Source of the DNA: a virus
DNA: 64,000 nt
Strand: one strand, 5' to 3'
Virus record (IMG/VR): IMGVR_UViG_3300025671_000004
Location: 1 to 64,000 of that record
Below the pieces are notes generated by a model. The model was not told where the DNA came from. It made no database searches and worked only from the letters and a program-made list of their open reading frames with translations. Positions 38,330 through 48,438 of this stretch are shown here, piece after piece. Each line of letters begins with the position of its first letter. The stretch's first letter is position 1. The position numbers were made by a program, and so were the translations under genes.

Positions 38330-39279
38330 TTTGCTATACCTGTTATCACTCCGTTCGCATCCACGATTATCACCTTCTTAGTTGGCGTCAAATCCAACTT
38401 GTAATCTCCTGCAGGAACCTTTGTTTCGCCATACTCGTCCAAGAATATGAAGTCGTACAAAGATGGGTCGCCAAAGCTAGATCCGTCAACAGGAGCATTG
38501 TAGAACGTGTTTGGGTATGTTGAAGATGCACAAGTACCACCAACATCAGATGCGTCAAATCCTGTTAGTTTCACCGGGCACCTAACCTCGATATCCCACT
38601 CGGATATTTCGCAACAAGCCAAAACGCTAACTGTTACGGATGGGTAGTACACGTTTGTTCTTGGTATCACCATTAAGCACGACCCGGGCGAAACGCCTGA
38701 CGACAAACTAACCATGCTAGTTGTTATGCCTAAGGACTCTAGGGCGCCCTCTAAGACGAAACCAATGTTATCCTTGTAGAAGTACCTATCGTACTGACGA
38801 GATGATGTGTTTACGGATAGGTTTGGGCAGTATTCGGGAGAGGCCCCTGTGGACTCGGCATCATTACCTATGATGGTGTATGTCGTTGGTCCTGCACTAC
38901 TCCCATGGAAACCATCAACAGGGGATGTAAGTTTGTTGTATGAGTTTCCCCCATATGACGCTTTTATCCCATTCGCCACATTGTTTGGGTTGAAGAATAT
39001 CAACACCGCACCTGTATACAAACTAGGGTCATTCCCTAGTCCAACAGTCATATTGTATATCCCTCTAAACACAGATGTGGATACAGAGAAAATACACTCT
39101 TGACTAAGTGTATCGCAGGGGGCAACAGCGGCCAAAACACCGCCCACTTGCCTCCTTACGACTCCATTGAATGAATACCATCCATCGGGTGCCGGAGTGG
39201 TTAAAGTAGAGTCGGTGTAGACCGCATATGCCAATGCGAAATCGGGATTGTCTATGTAAAATGTTCCTTGTGTTGCCAT
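38320..39279 (-). CDS. Structural protein, Cys-containing tail or hub protein
   Basis: 319 aa, Gly/Ser/Thr-rich beta protein with scattered Cys (APCDTLSQECIF, LACCEISEWDIEVRCPV). The C-terminus, K-L-D-L-T-P-T-K-K-V-I-I-V-D-A-N-G-V-I-T, looks like an Ig-like strand pair. It overlaps the 1,595-aa protein by 1 base and may decorate it. No named family recognised. Confidence 0.6.
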   Translation of the reverse strand: MATQGTFYIDNPDFALAYAVYTDSTLTTPAPDGWYSFNGVVRRQVGGVLAAVAPCDTLSQECIFSVSTSVFRGIYNMTVGLGNDPSLYTGAVLIFFNPNNVANGIKASYGGNSYNKLTSPVDGFHGSSAGPTTYTIIGNDAESTGASPEYCPNLSVNTSSRQYDRYFYKDNIGFVLEGALESLGITTSMVSLSSGVSPGSCLMVIPRTNVYYPSVTVSVLACCEISEWDIEVRCPVKLTGFDASDVGGTCASSTYPNTFYNAPVDGSSFGDPSLYDFIFLDEYGETKVPAGDYKLDLTPTKKVIIVDANGVITGIANCP

Positions 39280-42200
39280 TATGGACAGTCGCAGCTAGTT
39301 AAAGTTATTGTCAGACCCGCATCAATTGATGAGAGGGATTTTATACAGTAGCTCGTAGTTTGGCCGGATATAAGCGTAAATGTCTGAGCAATGTCGTCAC
39401 AATCTACGAATGCAATATTGAGTGATCCGGCCGTAGGGTTGCTTACTTCATAATACCCGCAAACATCGTCACAACTTTCAACAAACGCAACACCCGATAT
39501 CTCGGCTGTAGCAACGCCTCCAACATCCAATGCAGTAACCTCAAACACGCATTCGGGGTCAAATGCGAGGAGCTTCACAAACTCGCCAAGGTTTACACCG
39601 AATGCTCTCGGTACAACCCTAGTTTCAACAACACCATCCTCGCGGCATTGCGTTACTTCAATAAGCTCGGTGCCTTGACATCCAAAGCATGCATCCTCGT
39701 CATCGGTCAAACTCTGACATAGCGTTATTTGATAGTCACGAACATAGTCGTATATGAGGTACAGGTAGTGGTCATTTGTTGACGGCATTGTGAATGACGC
39801 CTTGAATTCGGGGTCACTACCTGTTATTGGTGTAGCGGCAGATGAAGCAGCCAACAGAGCGGCTATTCCGCCGGGTGTGTTCGAGTAAAGCGTATTTGAT
39901 CTTAGATATCTGAATCCATCTCTCGATGCGTCAAAGATAAGGTCATCCCCATCTTGAACGATCTTCTTAGATATCATTGAAACAACGGCTCCATCTGCAG
40001 GTATGTATCCTCCACCTTGTGGTCCCGAGAACCACTCGAACTGAGAAACGACATACGCGGTCGTGCCTAGAGCCATCTGCACTTGCGTGGAATGTAATGG
40101 AGAGATAAATGACCCATCAGTCCACCTGTATTGGTTGTGTATCTTTTGATTGAATACGGCCGAGCTAGATAGCGTCACTTGGATGATGTTAATCTCTTGA
40201 GCTTCGGGACATCTAACTGTTAAAATGATATTTGTTTCCCCGGACACAGCCGACACCGTAATGTCTGCAGATGTGATACCAACAACACCTTTCGGGAAGT
40301 TAAGTGACCCCGAAGTACTTACAGGACCACTAGAGTAGTTGGTGCCATTGTAGTTCACCGTTATATTCACAGACCCTGTGGTGCTCACGATGTTATAATC
40401 AACATAAGAGTCACCAACAGTTTCTCCCAAATCAATGCAATCAGAGTATGATGTAGATTCGTCAACGGTTACTCCTTTCGTGAATCCACATGGTTCACAC
40501 TCATCTTCTACAGGTATTACCTTGTCGGAAATGTGCAGAACGTATTCATCGTTATATGGATCGTATCCGCCAAGCTTGAATGTACCCGAATTGCTTATGA
40601 AGGTGTCTCTAAACCAAGAGTCCATTAACCCTGTGATATCTCTTAGGGATTCATTTGGCACCCCTCCACCTGTAAGCATTATAACGGCACTTCTTTTTTC
40701 ATCAGTAAACCAACGCAATGCCCCATACTTGGCGTAAGACTCGGGATTGTTGCTTATGCCATACTCTTCCTTTCTAGCTATCTGAGTTCCCAATACCTCG
40801 GGAACGGATGTGACCGCTCCTCCGCCGACAGCATCGGACAAGAGGTTCTTGTTTACTAGAACATACGAAATCATATCCTCTTGAAGAACCAAGATGTTGG
40901 TATCCATTCCATCCAATACTTGAACAGGTCCGAACGAGTCCTCTAAATCCTTGAAGTTTAGCAAGCTTGCATTGAACTCATTTAACTTATTAACATTGGT
41001 CTCATCGTTGTATATTCCGCTGTACGTTATATCAGCATACCTATGGGCCTGCCCATACTCTTGGGCAGCAACGCTAGTGACTCTATTGCCCAAAAGCATT
41101 GACTTACCAATAATGGAATCCTGTATTTTGTAACTCTCAGCGCCGTTTCCAAAACTATAGCAGTTGAAAAAAGCCGTATCTATGATCGCAGGAACTCCTG
41201 TGCTTACATTCTGATCTTGAACGTTTCCTAGGTGGTTTCCTCCGGATATTTCATAAGAATCTGATGACTCATACCAAACATCGGGTAAGGCATCCTTTGG
41301 TTCTGTTTCGAATATCAGATCTGCAAAACTATCTCTGTACACAACAATATTCAGCCTTACAACTGACTCCTTCTTACGATAACACGCCCTCATACCAATA
41401 GCACACAAATACCTCTTACTCGCCCTAGTTGGACAGTCGTCATCGTCAACAAACCTTAAAAAGATACTCTCATTATCCCCCTGTGGTAGCACGGATTTAA
41501 TATCATCGCAACCCGCACCCAAGGATGACATTGATATAACCGTTGGGTCATAATCTATCACTACAGGAGAGCCTCCACAAAACGATGAAGAATCAAGTGC
41601 GCTAGATATAAGTGACGCAATACCCTCTGAATCAAACCAAGATTTAAAGTCTGAGTAATCCCTCTTTGCGGTGGCCGTTATATTTGAAACACCCGACTTA
41701 GTGTTGCAAGACCACGAACAACCTCTCCCCTCTCGGTCTGCGTTTACGCTAATCGAAATAGTCGCGCCTTCGGGTATTGAATAATCTATCCATGGGTCTG
41801 TTGCTGATGTGGCATTTGGATCCTCAACTTGAACCTCATATCTCACAACAGGCCAATCATCACCTTGGACTGAGTCTGTTTTTTGGCCGTAATATATCCT
41901 CTGACGACTTTGGCCGGAGACAGAAAAGTCATTTGAAGGTATCTTCATGTAAGTACCCTCAGTTGCTGATGGTATAAAGCCCGCAGTTTTTACGGATTTT
42001 TCTAAAACAGAAACCTCCACATACCTATTTAGTGGCCCCGAAGTGTCAGCTTTTACTATCAGCTTGTCGCCCTCTTCAACCTTCCTTATGTTCTCCCCCT
42101 CTAATTTAACCCAACAGAATGCATCCACCTCAAAGAATGCAGCAGAGTATATCGTGTTATATGTTTCCTTTTCGGGCTTTATAGCAAACTTATAGTGTGA

Positions 42201-44066
42201 CGCAAAAGCGGGTGGCCTCTGCTGAGATGGTATTGTTACACGAATTCGATTTCTTGTAACAGATCCTTCTGCACCAACAAAAACATTGTTGTCAGGGCTA
42301 GTAATAACGGTAGTGGATCTGCCGAATTCATCCATGTAAATTATACCAACCTCATACCCCATACTGCTATGCAGGCTAGTCGCGATTGCTATTGGGCGAT
42401 ACACCGCATTTACCGATGTTGGTGCCAAGTACTCATACGCATAATTTGATCCACCATCATCATATCTCATTGCAGGGAATTGAAACCCTATCTCATTGCT
42501 AGATGTTGACGACAGTACCCTTATAGGTTCTGATGAGAAGTTTATACCGCTCGAAGACTTGTCTAGTGCATTCAAGCTAAAGTCAAATGCACAATTGTAT
42601 TCATCTGTTTCAGTAAAACCGGAACATGAATTCGCTACAGTTTGAATATTCGCAGCAGTACCTATGGTTTCTAAGAACTCAGCACTAGTTGCTAAGTCGT
42701 ACACACTAGTGTAATCTCTCGGTAGGATATATGTAAGTGAGAAGATTATACCATTGTTTGTGGCTGTTGGATTGGGTATTCCCGATGTAGTAAAAGAGTC
42801 ATGAGAAAGAACCACCTCAAAAGATACTCCGGCACCTTTAATAAGACTAAGCCCGCTTAGATCGAAATAAACAATACCATCTGTTACCGTCTTCGGTGTG
42901 TCTATTGTATATGTGGCGTCATCTAGTCTTGACGAAATAGATTCTTCATCTATTTCAGTTGAAATAAGAGATATGTCAAATTCTGACCTCAACTTGTATC
43001 CCGATGAATCAACCAAATCAAAGCCCTCAACGTAATTACCGTACATCAATCGATTGTCCATTATCGTTTGAGCCTTCGCCTTTATCGGAACATTGTCGTA
43101 CAACCTTGATATCTCTTGTATTGGGAGAACGGTAAGAGACTTGCTATTGTTGAAAACATACTTGTAATCCGTATTATCAACAAGACCTAGATTGCTCTTG
43201 TCTAGCTTGTCGATCACATTTATTGTGCCCGACTCCATGTCCTTAAACAGGATGTCTATACCAACCACCAAGCGGCTTCCCGAATTGTAAGTTATTTCGC
43301 ACGAGTTTATCGAGTTAATCATGCCGGTATTGAGACCTGTAACGAGGTCTACGTTAAACGCCCCCGGCACGAACGCCGGCTCAGAGAATTGTGATGTCGC
43401 AGAATACTCTCCATCTGCATATCTATACCGATACGCAAAGCAAATGAACTTCTCACTCAGATACCTATTCCCCGAACCCGATGTCAAGTTTTTTATAGAC
43501 GGAGACCCAATTGGTGGCCTTTTTATCACCAACAAATCCTCATCGGTTATTGTATCAACGTAATTGATGATGATCTTGGCCGGCTTACCATAACTTCTCT
43601 TAACGTTAATGCAGCGAGGCTGATTAAGGTTGTCGGTCCAAAGCAAGAAATCGTCAAGTATGTTTACCCCTGTAATAAAGTAATTAGGGTCAAAATTCAG
43701 TACAGAAACGGAGATGACATGGTACGAAATAGATCCATCGGTAGTATCATATGAAACTACCAAATCAAGCGGATTATTGCCTAGTGTATTCCAATCGGGG
43801 TCATGCACAAACCAAAATATCCGATTGGTCTCAGACTCAGCCGTAGCCCCAATACATACAGCGCTAGGACTAAGAGGTATACCATCGTAAGAAAGGGTCG
43901 TCAACTTTAAGTTACCCAAGGTATTCTCAACAGCCCCAATCTCAGACTCCTCCGTGGCCCCTGTTCTAACATTAAGAGCGTCAACGTACTCTCCATTTGG
44001 TATAAGCCTCTCATCGACAGACTTATTCATTCTGCCTTTTATAAAATGTCTACCGTTCTTGGCCAT
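39279..44066 (-). CDS. Large tail stabilisation / muzzle-like protein
   Basis: 1,595 aa. The N-terminal 250 residues (R-H-F-I-K-G-R-M-N-K-S-V-D-E-R-L-I-P-N-G-E-Y-V-D-A-L-N-V-R) have the form of crAss-like muzzle and P22 gp10-type tail stabilisation proteins: DALNVRTGATEESEIGAVEN, IFWFVHDPDW, LDDFLLWTDNLNQPR repeats of a beta-propeller-like body. The C-terminal 400 residues are Ig-like, Cys-rich repeats ending T-L-T-S-C-D-C. It sits after two adaptor-type genes, as muzzle proteins do. It would close the tail tube and release it on host contact. Confidence 0.75.
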   Translation of the reverse strand: MAKNGRHFIKGRMNKSVDERLIPNGEYVDALNVRTGATEESEIGAVENTLGNLKLTTLSYDGIPLSPSAVCIGATAESETNRIFWFVHDPDWNTLGNNPLDLVVSYDTTDGSISYHVISVSVLNFDPNYFITGVNILDDFLLWTDNLNQPRCINVKRSYGKPAKIIINYVDTITDEDLLVIKRPPIGSPSIKNLTSGSGNRYLSEKFICFAYRYRYADGEYSATSQFSEPAFVPGAFNVDLVTGLNTGMINSINSCEITYNSGSRLVVGIDILFKDMESGTINVIDKLDKSNLGLVDNTDYKYVFNNSKSLTVLPIQEISRLYDNVPIKAKAQTIMDNRLMYGNYVEGFDLVDSSGYKLRSEFDISLISTEIDEESISSRLDDATYTIDTPKTVTDGIVYFDLSGLSLIKGAGVSFEVVLSHDSFTTSGIPNPTATNNGIIFSLTYILPRDYTSVYDLATSAEFLETIGTAANIQTVANSCSGFTETDEYNCAFDFSLNALDKSSSGINFSSEPIRVLSSTSSNEIGFQFPAMRYDDGGSNYAYEYLAPTSVNAVYRPIAIATSLHSSMGYEVGIIYMDEFGRSTTVITSPDNNVFVGAEGSVTRNRIRVTIPSQQRPPAFASHYKFAIKPEKETYNTIYSAAFFEVDAFCWVKLEGENIRKVEEGDKLIVKADTSGPLNRYVEVSVLEKSVKTAGFIPSATEGTYMKIPSNDFSVSGQSRQRIYYGQKTDSVQGDDWPVVRYEVQVEDPNATSATDPWIDYSIPEGATISISVNADREGRGCSWSCNTKSGVSNITATAKRDYSDFKSWFDSEGIASLISSALDSSSFCGGSPVVIDYDPTVISMSSLGAGCDDIKSVLPQGDNESIFLRFVDDDDCPTRASKRYLCAIGMRACYRKKESVVRLNIVVYRDSFADLIFETEPKDALPDVWYESSDSYEISGGNHLGNVQDQNVSTGVPAIIDTAFFNCYSFGNGAESYKIQDSIIGKSMLLGNRVTSVAAQEYGQAHRYADITYSGIYNDETNVNKLNEFNASLLNFKDLEDSFGPVQVLDGMDTNILVLQEDMISYVLVNKNLLSDAVGGGAVTSVPEVLGTQIARKEEYGISNNPESYAKYGALRWFTDEKRSAVIMLTGGGVPNESLRDITGLMDSWFRDTFISNSGTFKLGGYDPYNDEYVLHISDKVIPVEDECEPCGFTKGVTVDESTSYSDCIDLGETVGDSYVDYNIVSTTGSVNITVNYNGTNYSSGPVSTSGSLNFPKGVVGITSADITVSAVSGETNIILTVRCPEAQEINIIQVTLSSSAVFNQKIHNQYRWTDGSFISPLHSTQVQMALGTTAYVVSQFEWFSGPQGGGYIPADGAVVSMISKKIVQDGDDLIFDASRDGFRYLRSNTLYSNTPGGIAALLAASSAATPITGSDPEFKASFTMPSTNDHYLYLIYDYVRDYQITLCQSLTDDEDACFGCQGTELIEVTQCREDGVVETRVVPRAFGVNLGEFVKLLAFDPECVFEVTALDVGGVATAEISGVAFVESCDDVCGYYEVSNPTAGSLNIAFVDCDDIAQTFTLISGQTTSYCIKSLSSIDAGLTITLTSCDCP

Positions 44067-44989
44067 TATTTAATCCAATTGCTTTGACCTCTCAATGGCA
44101 TCAATAGTCTGCCCGGATGCATTCTGCTGAGCCTTATCTTGGCGTTATTCAACAATGCTTTCGCTTTCTTCCTCTTTCTGTTCACGATATACTCTTGAAC
44201 ATTCAGCTTGCTGTCTAACATCTCCTTCTCAATATACGCATACACATACGCTTCAAAAAGCTTGTTGACCATGATCTGCGACTCCTGCCCATTCTCCATG
44301 CCATCGGAAATGTACTCTAAAACACATTGCTCACCTTGCATGCGCGAGTCAAAGTTTATGACACCCGATCTTTTGTCAACCCTAAAAGTTGGATTAACAT
44401 TAGCAGTAGACGCATCGATACCAAAATCACCGCCGACCTCATATCTGAAATACCATTCCCCATCGATGAACCACCCCAAATATCCGTTGTATGGACTATT
44501 CGGGTTGATGTATGGAGTCAGTAGTTTTCCATCTAATCTATCCAAGTCCAATTCAGAAAATCTAGGATTCACAACGTTTCCGTTTGAGTCATAGATAAAT
44601 CCGCCGGAACTATCTTGGAGGTACGTCTTTGCCGTATTCACTTGGGTGTTTTCGTTCAGCGGAAGTAAGGCACCATTCTTATACAGCGATATCCTAACCC
44701 AAGACACAAAGTCCGGTGGAAGTACGAATATCAAATTGTCAGAAACCTCCAACTGAAGGCTCTTGATTTCTTTTAAGGCATCGTAATTCAGCTCCTGTAT
44801 GGCTCTCTTCGCGTGAAATATAATCTTGTACCTTGGCTCATTGTTGATGAGCGAATGGTCTCCATGATACATCAGCAAGAAGTTGTTGACTATGTCAGAC
44901 AGACTAACATACTGATATGATCCCCAATTCTCATCAGTAGGGACCACACCTTCGTTTTCATAGTACTTGTATTGATTTATGTATGCCAT
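44066..44989 (-). CDS. Head-tail ring/adaptor structural protein
   Basis: 307 aa. It opens YINQYKYYENEGVVPTDENW, then an L-S-D-I-V-N-N-F helix, an N-Y-D-A-L-K-E-I helix and a F-V-S-W-V-R-I-S-L strand; ends in a basic helix (VNRKRKKAKALLNNAKIRLS). I recognise this layout from structural genes of crAss-like and other Bacteroidota podoviruses that sit between the ring protein and muzzle. Single-base overlaps on both sides. Confidence 0.65.
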   Translation of the reverse strand: MAYINQYKYYENEGVVPTDENWGSYQYVSLSDIVNNFLLMYHGDHSLINNEPRYKIIFHAKRAIQELNYDALKEIKSLQLEVSDNLIFVLPPDFVSWVRISLYKNGALLPLNENTQVNTAKTYLQDSSGGFIYDSNGNVVNPRFSELDLDRLDGKLLTPYINPNSPYNGYLGWFIDGEWYFRYEVGGDFGIDASTANVNPTFRVDKRSGVINFDSRMQGEQCVLEYISDGMENGQESQIMVNKLFEAYVYAYIEKEMLDSKLNVQEYIVNRKRKKAKALLNNAKIRLSRMHPGRLLMPLRGQSNWIK

Positions 44990-45720
44990 TACATGCCTTG
45001 ATTATCTTCTAATTCTTCCCTTTTTGCAAAGCTATAAACATCATTCTCTCTGATAGATATGCCTGCATATTGGAGTATTTTAACCACCAATCTTATCTCA
45101 TCCTCAATAGGTAGCTCTATATCTTGATAGTCTACGGCAGATTGGTTAAATATCGGAGCTCCTGCAACAATCGTGTAAGTCCACTTTGGGTCTTTCGGAT
45201 ACCTGACATAGGTACACTTCACTAAGCCATTTTGGTTTATATCAGACGGATACATAGCCACCCTCCCTCCTTCTTGAGTATAGTATGGCCAAACCAATGT
45301 GGGAGATGTCAATGGGCTTGCAAGCAAGGTTCTTATCTTGCTAAGCTCAACTCTTTCAGCGTAAGACAAAAATGCTCCCGAAGAGTTAAAAACAGACATA
45401 GACCTAATGTAATAATAGTCATCACCTGTTGTGGCTAAAGATGGTAAAAAATATTTGTTGTCTACATCCCTAGTAAGAGTCACCTCTTCTCTCGTGAATA
45501 CACCAATTGCCTCTGCAGCCATCTTTGACATGTTCCCTATATCCGACCCGGACTTCCTTGTGTTTTCGTCCGTAATGGCCTTATTATAGTTTCGAAAGTA
45601 TGACTCAAAGATATCTAATTGAGCCTGCTTGGCGAAGAGGTTGAAGTCTTCCGGTGATACATACCCAAAGTTATTTTTATTGAGTATTGCTAGTACTGTG
45701 GTTCGGATGGAATTTATCAT
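44989..45720 (-). CDS. Head-tail adaptor / ring protein
   Basis: 243 aa. N-terminal pattern L-N-K-N-N-F-G-Y-V-S-P-E-D-F-N-L-F-A-K-Q-A-Q-L-D-I-F is typical of the adaptor proteins next to the muzzle gene in Bacteroidota podoviruses. The C-terminal D-I-E-L-P-I-E-D-E-I-R-L-V-V-K-I-L-Q-Y-A-G-I helix fits gp4/gp6-type ring proteins. It is the first gene after a terminator and has its own TATCTTTG element. Confidence 0.7.
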   Translation of the reverse strand: MINSIRTTVLAILNKNNFGYVSPEDFNLFAKQAQLDIFESYFRNYNKAITDENTRKSGSDIGNMSKMAAEAIGVFTREEVTLTRDVDNKYFLPSLATTGDDYYYIRSMSVFNSSGAFLSYAERVELSKIRTLLASPLTSPTLVWPYYTQEGGRVAMYPSDINQNGLVKCTYVRYPKDPKWTYTIVAGAPIFNQSAVDYQDIELPIEDEIRLVVKILQYAGISIRENDVYSFAKREELEDNQGM

Positions 45721-45735
45721 CTCATGATCTTATTA

Positions 45736-45743
45736 CAAAGATA
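45736..45743 (-). promoter_or_regulatory. -7 promoter element for the tail operon
   Basis: TATCTTTG on the minus strand, 15 bases before the ATG at 45720 and directly after the T-run of the terminator at 45754-45776. The -33 position would fall in the terminator stem, so the element may rely on an activator or another polymerase subunit. Confidence 0.5.
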
Positions 45744-45776
45744 TAAAAAAAAGAGGCACCTCATAAAGAAGTGCCC
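45744..45776 (-). terminator. Rho-independent terminator between head and tail genes
   Basis: On the minus strand GGGCACTTC-TTTAT-GAGGTGCCT forms a 9-bp stem (two G-T pairs), then a run of eight T. It lies 30 bases after the 94-aa decoration gene, separating head from tail transcription. Confidence 0.8.
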
Positions 45777-45805
45777 CTTTAAGGGAGTGGTTATGTGGGT
45801 TGGTG

Positions 45806-46090
45806 TTAGGCGATTGTAACTCCACTTACTGCGTATGGCAAGCTTGCAATTTGATATGCAGCTCTGTTCCAAACGGTTTGAAGTGCAGCAATAACGGCAC
45901 TTTGAATGGCATCTCTCTGAGTTCTATCACTAGCTCCCGCATTTGTTGCGTGGGTGATGGTGACTACTTTACCTCCGCCATAAGTGATTGTAACGGTGGT
46001 TGTTGATGCTTGCTTGATAAGCTTGATGTCTGTGGCAGAAACCAATTGGTCTTGCTGCCCTGTTACCGGGATTGATAAGAATTTTTCCAT
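45806..46090 (-). CDS. Small head-associated structural protein
   Basis: 94 aa: beta-rich start (FLSIPVTGQQDQLVSATDIK), T-V-T-I-T-Y-G-G-G-K, then a helix R-D-A-I-Q-S-A-V-I-A-A-L. Proteins with this exact layout (I-P-V-T-x-E-x-x-Q-L and an N-x-x-D-A-I-x-x-A-L helix) occur next to capsid genes in many marine phages and are taken as decoration proteins. It has its own strong promoter and terminator, so it should be highly expressed. Confidence 0.65.
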   Translation of the reverse strand: MEKFLSIPVTGQQDQLVSATDIKLIKQASTTTVTITYGGGKVVTITHATNAGASDRTQRDAIQSAVIAALQTVWNRAAYQIASLPYAVSGVTIA

Positions 46091-46117
46091 GATCTATAAA
46101 GTCTATGTTTTAAAATT

Positions 46118-46148
46118 CAAATATACTGATTCCCAAGTAATTATCAAA
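46118..46148 (-). promoter_or_regulatory. Strong Bacteroidota-type promoter for the decoration gene
   Basis: On the minus strand TTTG (46145-46148) and TATATTTG (46118-46125) are separated by exactly 19 bases, a full consensus match. The start codon at 46090 lies 27 bases downstream. The -33 element overlaps the end of the upstream 253-aa gene. Confidence 0.72.
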
Positions 46149-46905
46149 CAAGATATTCATCCAAAGCCGCCATAACTTCTATACCGTTGTCGGTCAAGAA
46201 GTAATCAGCACAAGCCTCGTATGGTGTTTTCCCATTAGGGACATCCAACATTTTCTTTTTGTTTGATGGGAGATTAAACCAAACCTCTTTATCGTTCTTT
46301 CGCAATGAAAGAATTTGTTGCTCAAAATACTTCATCACCTCTCCTCCAAGGTTTAATTCGGGGTCAGATAAAGCAGAAAGGAACATTTCGGGCTCGTTTC
46401 TAGCGAACAGCCTAATATCTCTCTTCAATTCTGCTGAAGTCATCTTTGTTGGGTTTAAACCAAGGTAAGATCTAGCGATAGCCTCCATTTGCTCCAAGGA
46501 TATGCTTTTAGCCTGTATGATAGCCTCGGCCTCCATATCCAATCTATCCACCTCCTCTTGAGCGTCCTTCTCCTCATCAACCTCGACAAATATCTTATCT
46601 CGGTCGGGAGTGAGGTGTAAAAACCATTGAAGAGCTGTGTTCTGTTTGTCAACGTAAAGCATGCCATCCTCAAAGATTATTGGCTCCAAAATAACATTGG
46701 CATCCTGTTCGTCTTGAAATGGTGTGGGTTGGTTTCGCGCATACCTTAAAGGTCTCTGCGTCTTTGTTTCTTCGTCAAAGTAGAGCAAACGCTTTCTGTT
46801 TGTATCCCTACTAGACATTATGAAAGATAATGGTGATGCACCGTTTTTAAGGCGATAGGTGCGGTCCTTTAATTCCAATGGGAATTTACTGATTGACTTA
46901 CTCAT
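46144..46905 (-). CDS. Hypothetical structural-module protein
   Basis: 253 aa, charged. It opens with R-T-Y-R-L-K-N-G-A-S-P-L-S-F-I-M-S-S-R-D, a beta-rich region, followed by an acidic helix (VDEEKDAQEEVDRLDMEAEA) and an NPTKMTSAELKRDIRLFAR segment. I recognise similar proteins next to capsid genes in Bacteroidota podoviruses but not their role. Encoded between MCP terminator and the decoration gene. Confidence 0.6.
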   Translation of the reverse strand: MSKSISKFPLELKDRTYRLKNGASPLSFIMSSRDTNRKRLLYFDEETKTQRPLRYARNQPTPFQDEQDANVILEPIIFEDGMLYVDKQNTALQWFLHLTPDRDKIFVEVDEEKDAQEEVDRLDMEAEAIIQAKSISLEQMEAIARSYLGLNPTKMTSAELKRDIRLFARNEPEMFLSALSDPELNLGGEVMKYFEQQILSLRKNDKEVWFNLPSNKKKMLDVPNGKTPYEACADYFLTDNGIEVMAALDEYLV

Positions 46906-46928
46906 TTTAATCGATTGAATTTGATGAT

Positions 46929-46957
46929 AAAAAAAAGGGGAGGGATTTAACCTCCCC
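46929..46957 (-). terminator. Rho-independent terminator after the major capsid gene
   Basis: On the minus strand GGGGAGG-TTAAATC-CCTCCCC, a 7-bp GC-rich stem, followed by eight T (46929-46936). It lies 20 bases after the MCP stop and would insulate the most abundant structural transcript. Confidence 0.87.
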
Positions 46958-46977
46958 TTCCAAAACTACTATTAAGA

Positions 46978-48405
46978 CTACTGCTTGAAAATGAAGAAGT
47001 TGTTAGCTCCCAATGTACAGATAGCTCTTTCTGACAAGAAACTGATTTCCATCTTGTCAATATTGCTTGTGGTAGCTCCGCCTGCTCCACCTGTGATCCA
47101 AGTCTTGTACCGGCGATCCTCAGTTTGAGATTTGCGGTAGCGAACGTGGAGGAATGGACGCTTGGCGTTCTTACCCATTACTTCATCGTAAACGCTCTTA
47201 GTTCCTGCGGGAACCAATACTCCGTTAACAGCACCCGAAGCGAGGTCACCTCTCATTGTTGGGTCGTTGAGGTACTTCCAATCTGACTTGTAGAAGTCGT
47301 AACCTCTACGGAATCCTGTGAAACCAAGATTCAAAGCCATTGTCTCATCGTTGTCGAAAAGACCATAAGAAGAACCACCCGCACCATAGCTGTTCTGAGC
47401 TGCGAGCATGTCATCAATGTCGAAAGAGAATTGTCTGTTCAAGAACAGAACGTTCTCCTCGATAGCACCCTGCTTGTCGAGACGTCCAACAACGGTGTCA
47501 AAGTCTGAAAGCGTATTTGGATTACCACCTGACCAAAGGTTTCCACGACTCTCTACTGTGTAGAAGAAACCGGGAGTACCCTTGTAGTTGGCACCCAAAG
47601 CACCCGAACCCGCTGCTGCAGGAACTGCTTCGATCATTGATGTTTCGAGGTAGTCATCAAAGCGGAGACGAGTCTCGCTAGATGCCTTCATGTACCAAAG
47701 GTATCCTGTGGCACCATTCTCTGTGGTAACTTCTACCCATCCAATCTGAGCCATGTCAGAACCACTAACTTCATAGGTGTCCTTCAAGATGATTGGGTTG
47801 GTTTCGAAGATCTCATCATCCGGCTCAAGAGACCCTACCATTCCGGCAGTTCCTTTATTGAACTCAGAACCATAAATGAACACAGTACATGGAGTACCGG
47901 CAGCGAACGCCTGTCCACCACCTTCGTAGTACGCGATTCTGAATTGGTTTGCAAGCAAACCCGGTGCACCTACTTCCGTAATGATACCTTTGTTGGATCC
48001 GGAACCATTGTTCGCTGAAATAACAACAGTTTGGCCAACTCGAAAAGCGATAGTACCGGTGGTCAAACCAATAGAAGCTCTGTTCGGAACCAAAGTGTCG
48101 TTAACCGTAATAATCGCCGTGGTTGCTAATGGAGCACCCGCAGAAGTACAGTTCGTGTACTTGATGTGGAGTCGACCTTGCTCTGACCATTTGATCAAAT
48201 CTGATGTGCTCGGAATCTCAGCACCAACCATTCGCATGAATGATGAGATGCTTCGATTTCCATAACGTTCAAACTCCTTCTCATAAGTATCGGGAAGATA
48301 CTGATTCAAGAAGTTGAAGTTAGTGATGTAATTTGTTGAAACTGCGACCTGCTGAGCACTAGGCTGTATCGCATAGGTTGGTGATACTGATATTGAACCT
48401 GCCAT
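46978..48405 (-). CDS. Major capsid protein
   Basis: 475 aa. The N-terminal stretch V-S-P-T-Y-A-I-Q-P-S-A-Q-Q-V-A-V-S-T-N-Y-I-T-N-F-N-F and YLPDTYEKEFERYGNRSISS is the pattern I associate with the HK97-fold capsid proteins of Bacteroidota podoviruses including crAss-like relatives. The acidic scaffold candidate is immediately upstream and a strong terminator follows, both usual for an MCP. No protease gene is seen nearby. Confidence 0.85.
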   Translation of the reverse strand: MAGSISVSPTYAIQPSAQQVAVSTNYITNFNFLNQYLPDTYEKEFERYGNRSISSFMRMVGAEIPSTSDLIKWSEQGRLHIKYTNCTSAGAPLATTAIITVNDTLVPNRASIGLTTGTIAFRVGQTVVISANNGSGSNKGIITEVGAPGLLANQFRIAYYEGGGQAFAAGTPCTVFIYGSEFNKGTAGMVGSLEPDDEIFETNPIILKDTYEVSGSDMAQIGWVEVTTENGATGYLWYMKASSETRLRFDDYLETSMIEAVPAAAGSGALGANYKGTPGFFYTVESRGNLWSGGNPNTLSDFDTVVGRLDKQGAIEENVLFLNRQFSFDIDDMLAAQNSYGAGGSSYGLFDNDETMALNLGFTGFRRGYDFYKSDWKYLNDPTMRGDLASGAVNGVLVPAGTKSVYDEVMGKNAKRPFLHVRYRKSQTEDRRYKTWITGGAGGATTSNIDKMEISFLSERAICTLGANNFFIFKQ

Positions 48406-48438
48406 TTTCTTTTTTCTTAAGGGTTATAAAATATAAAA

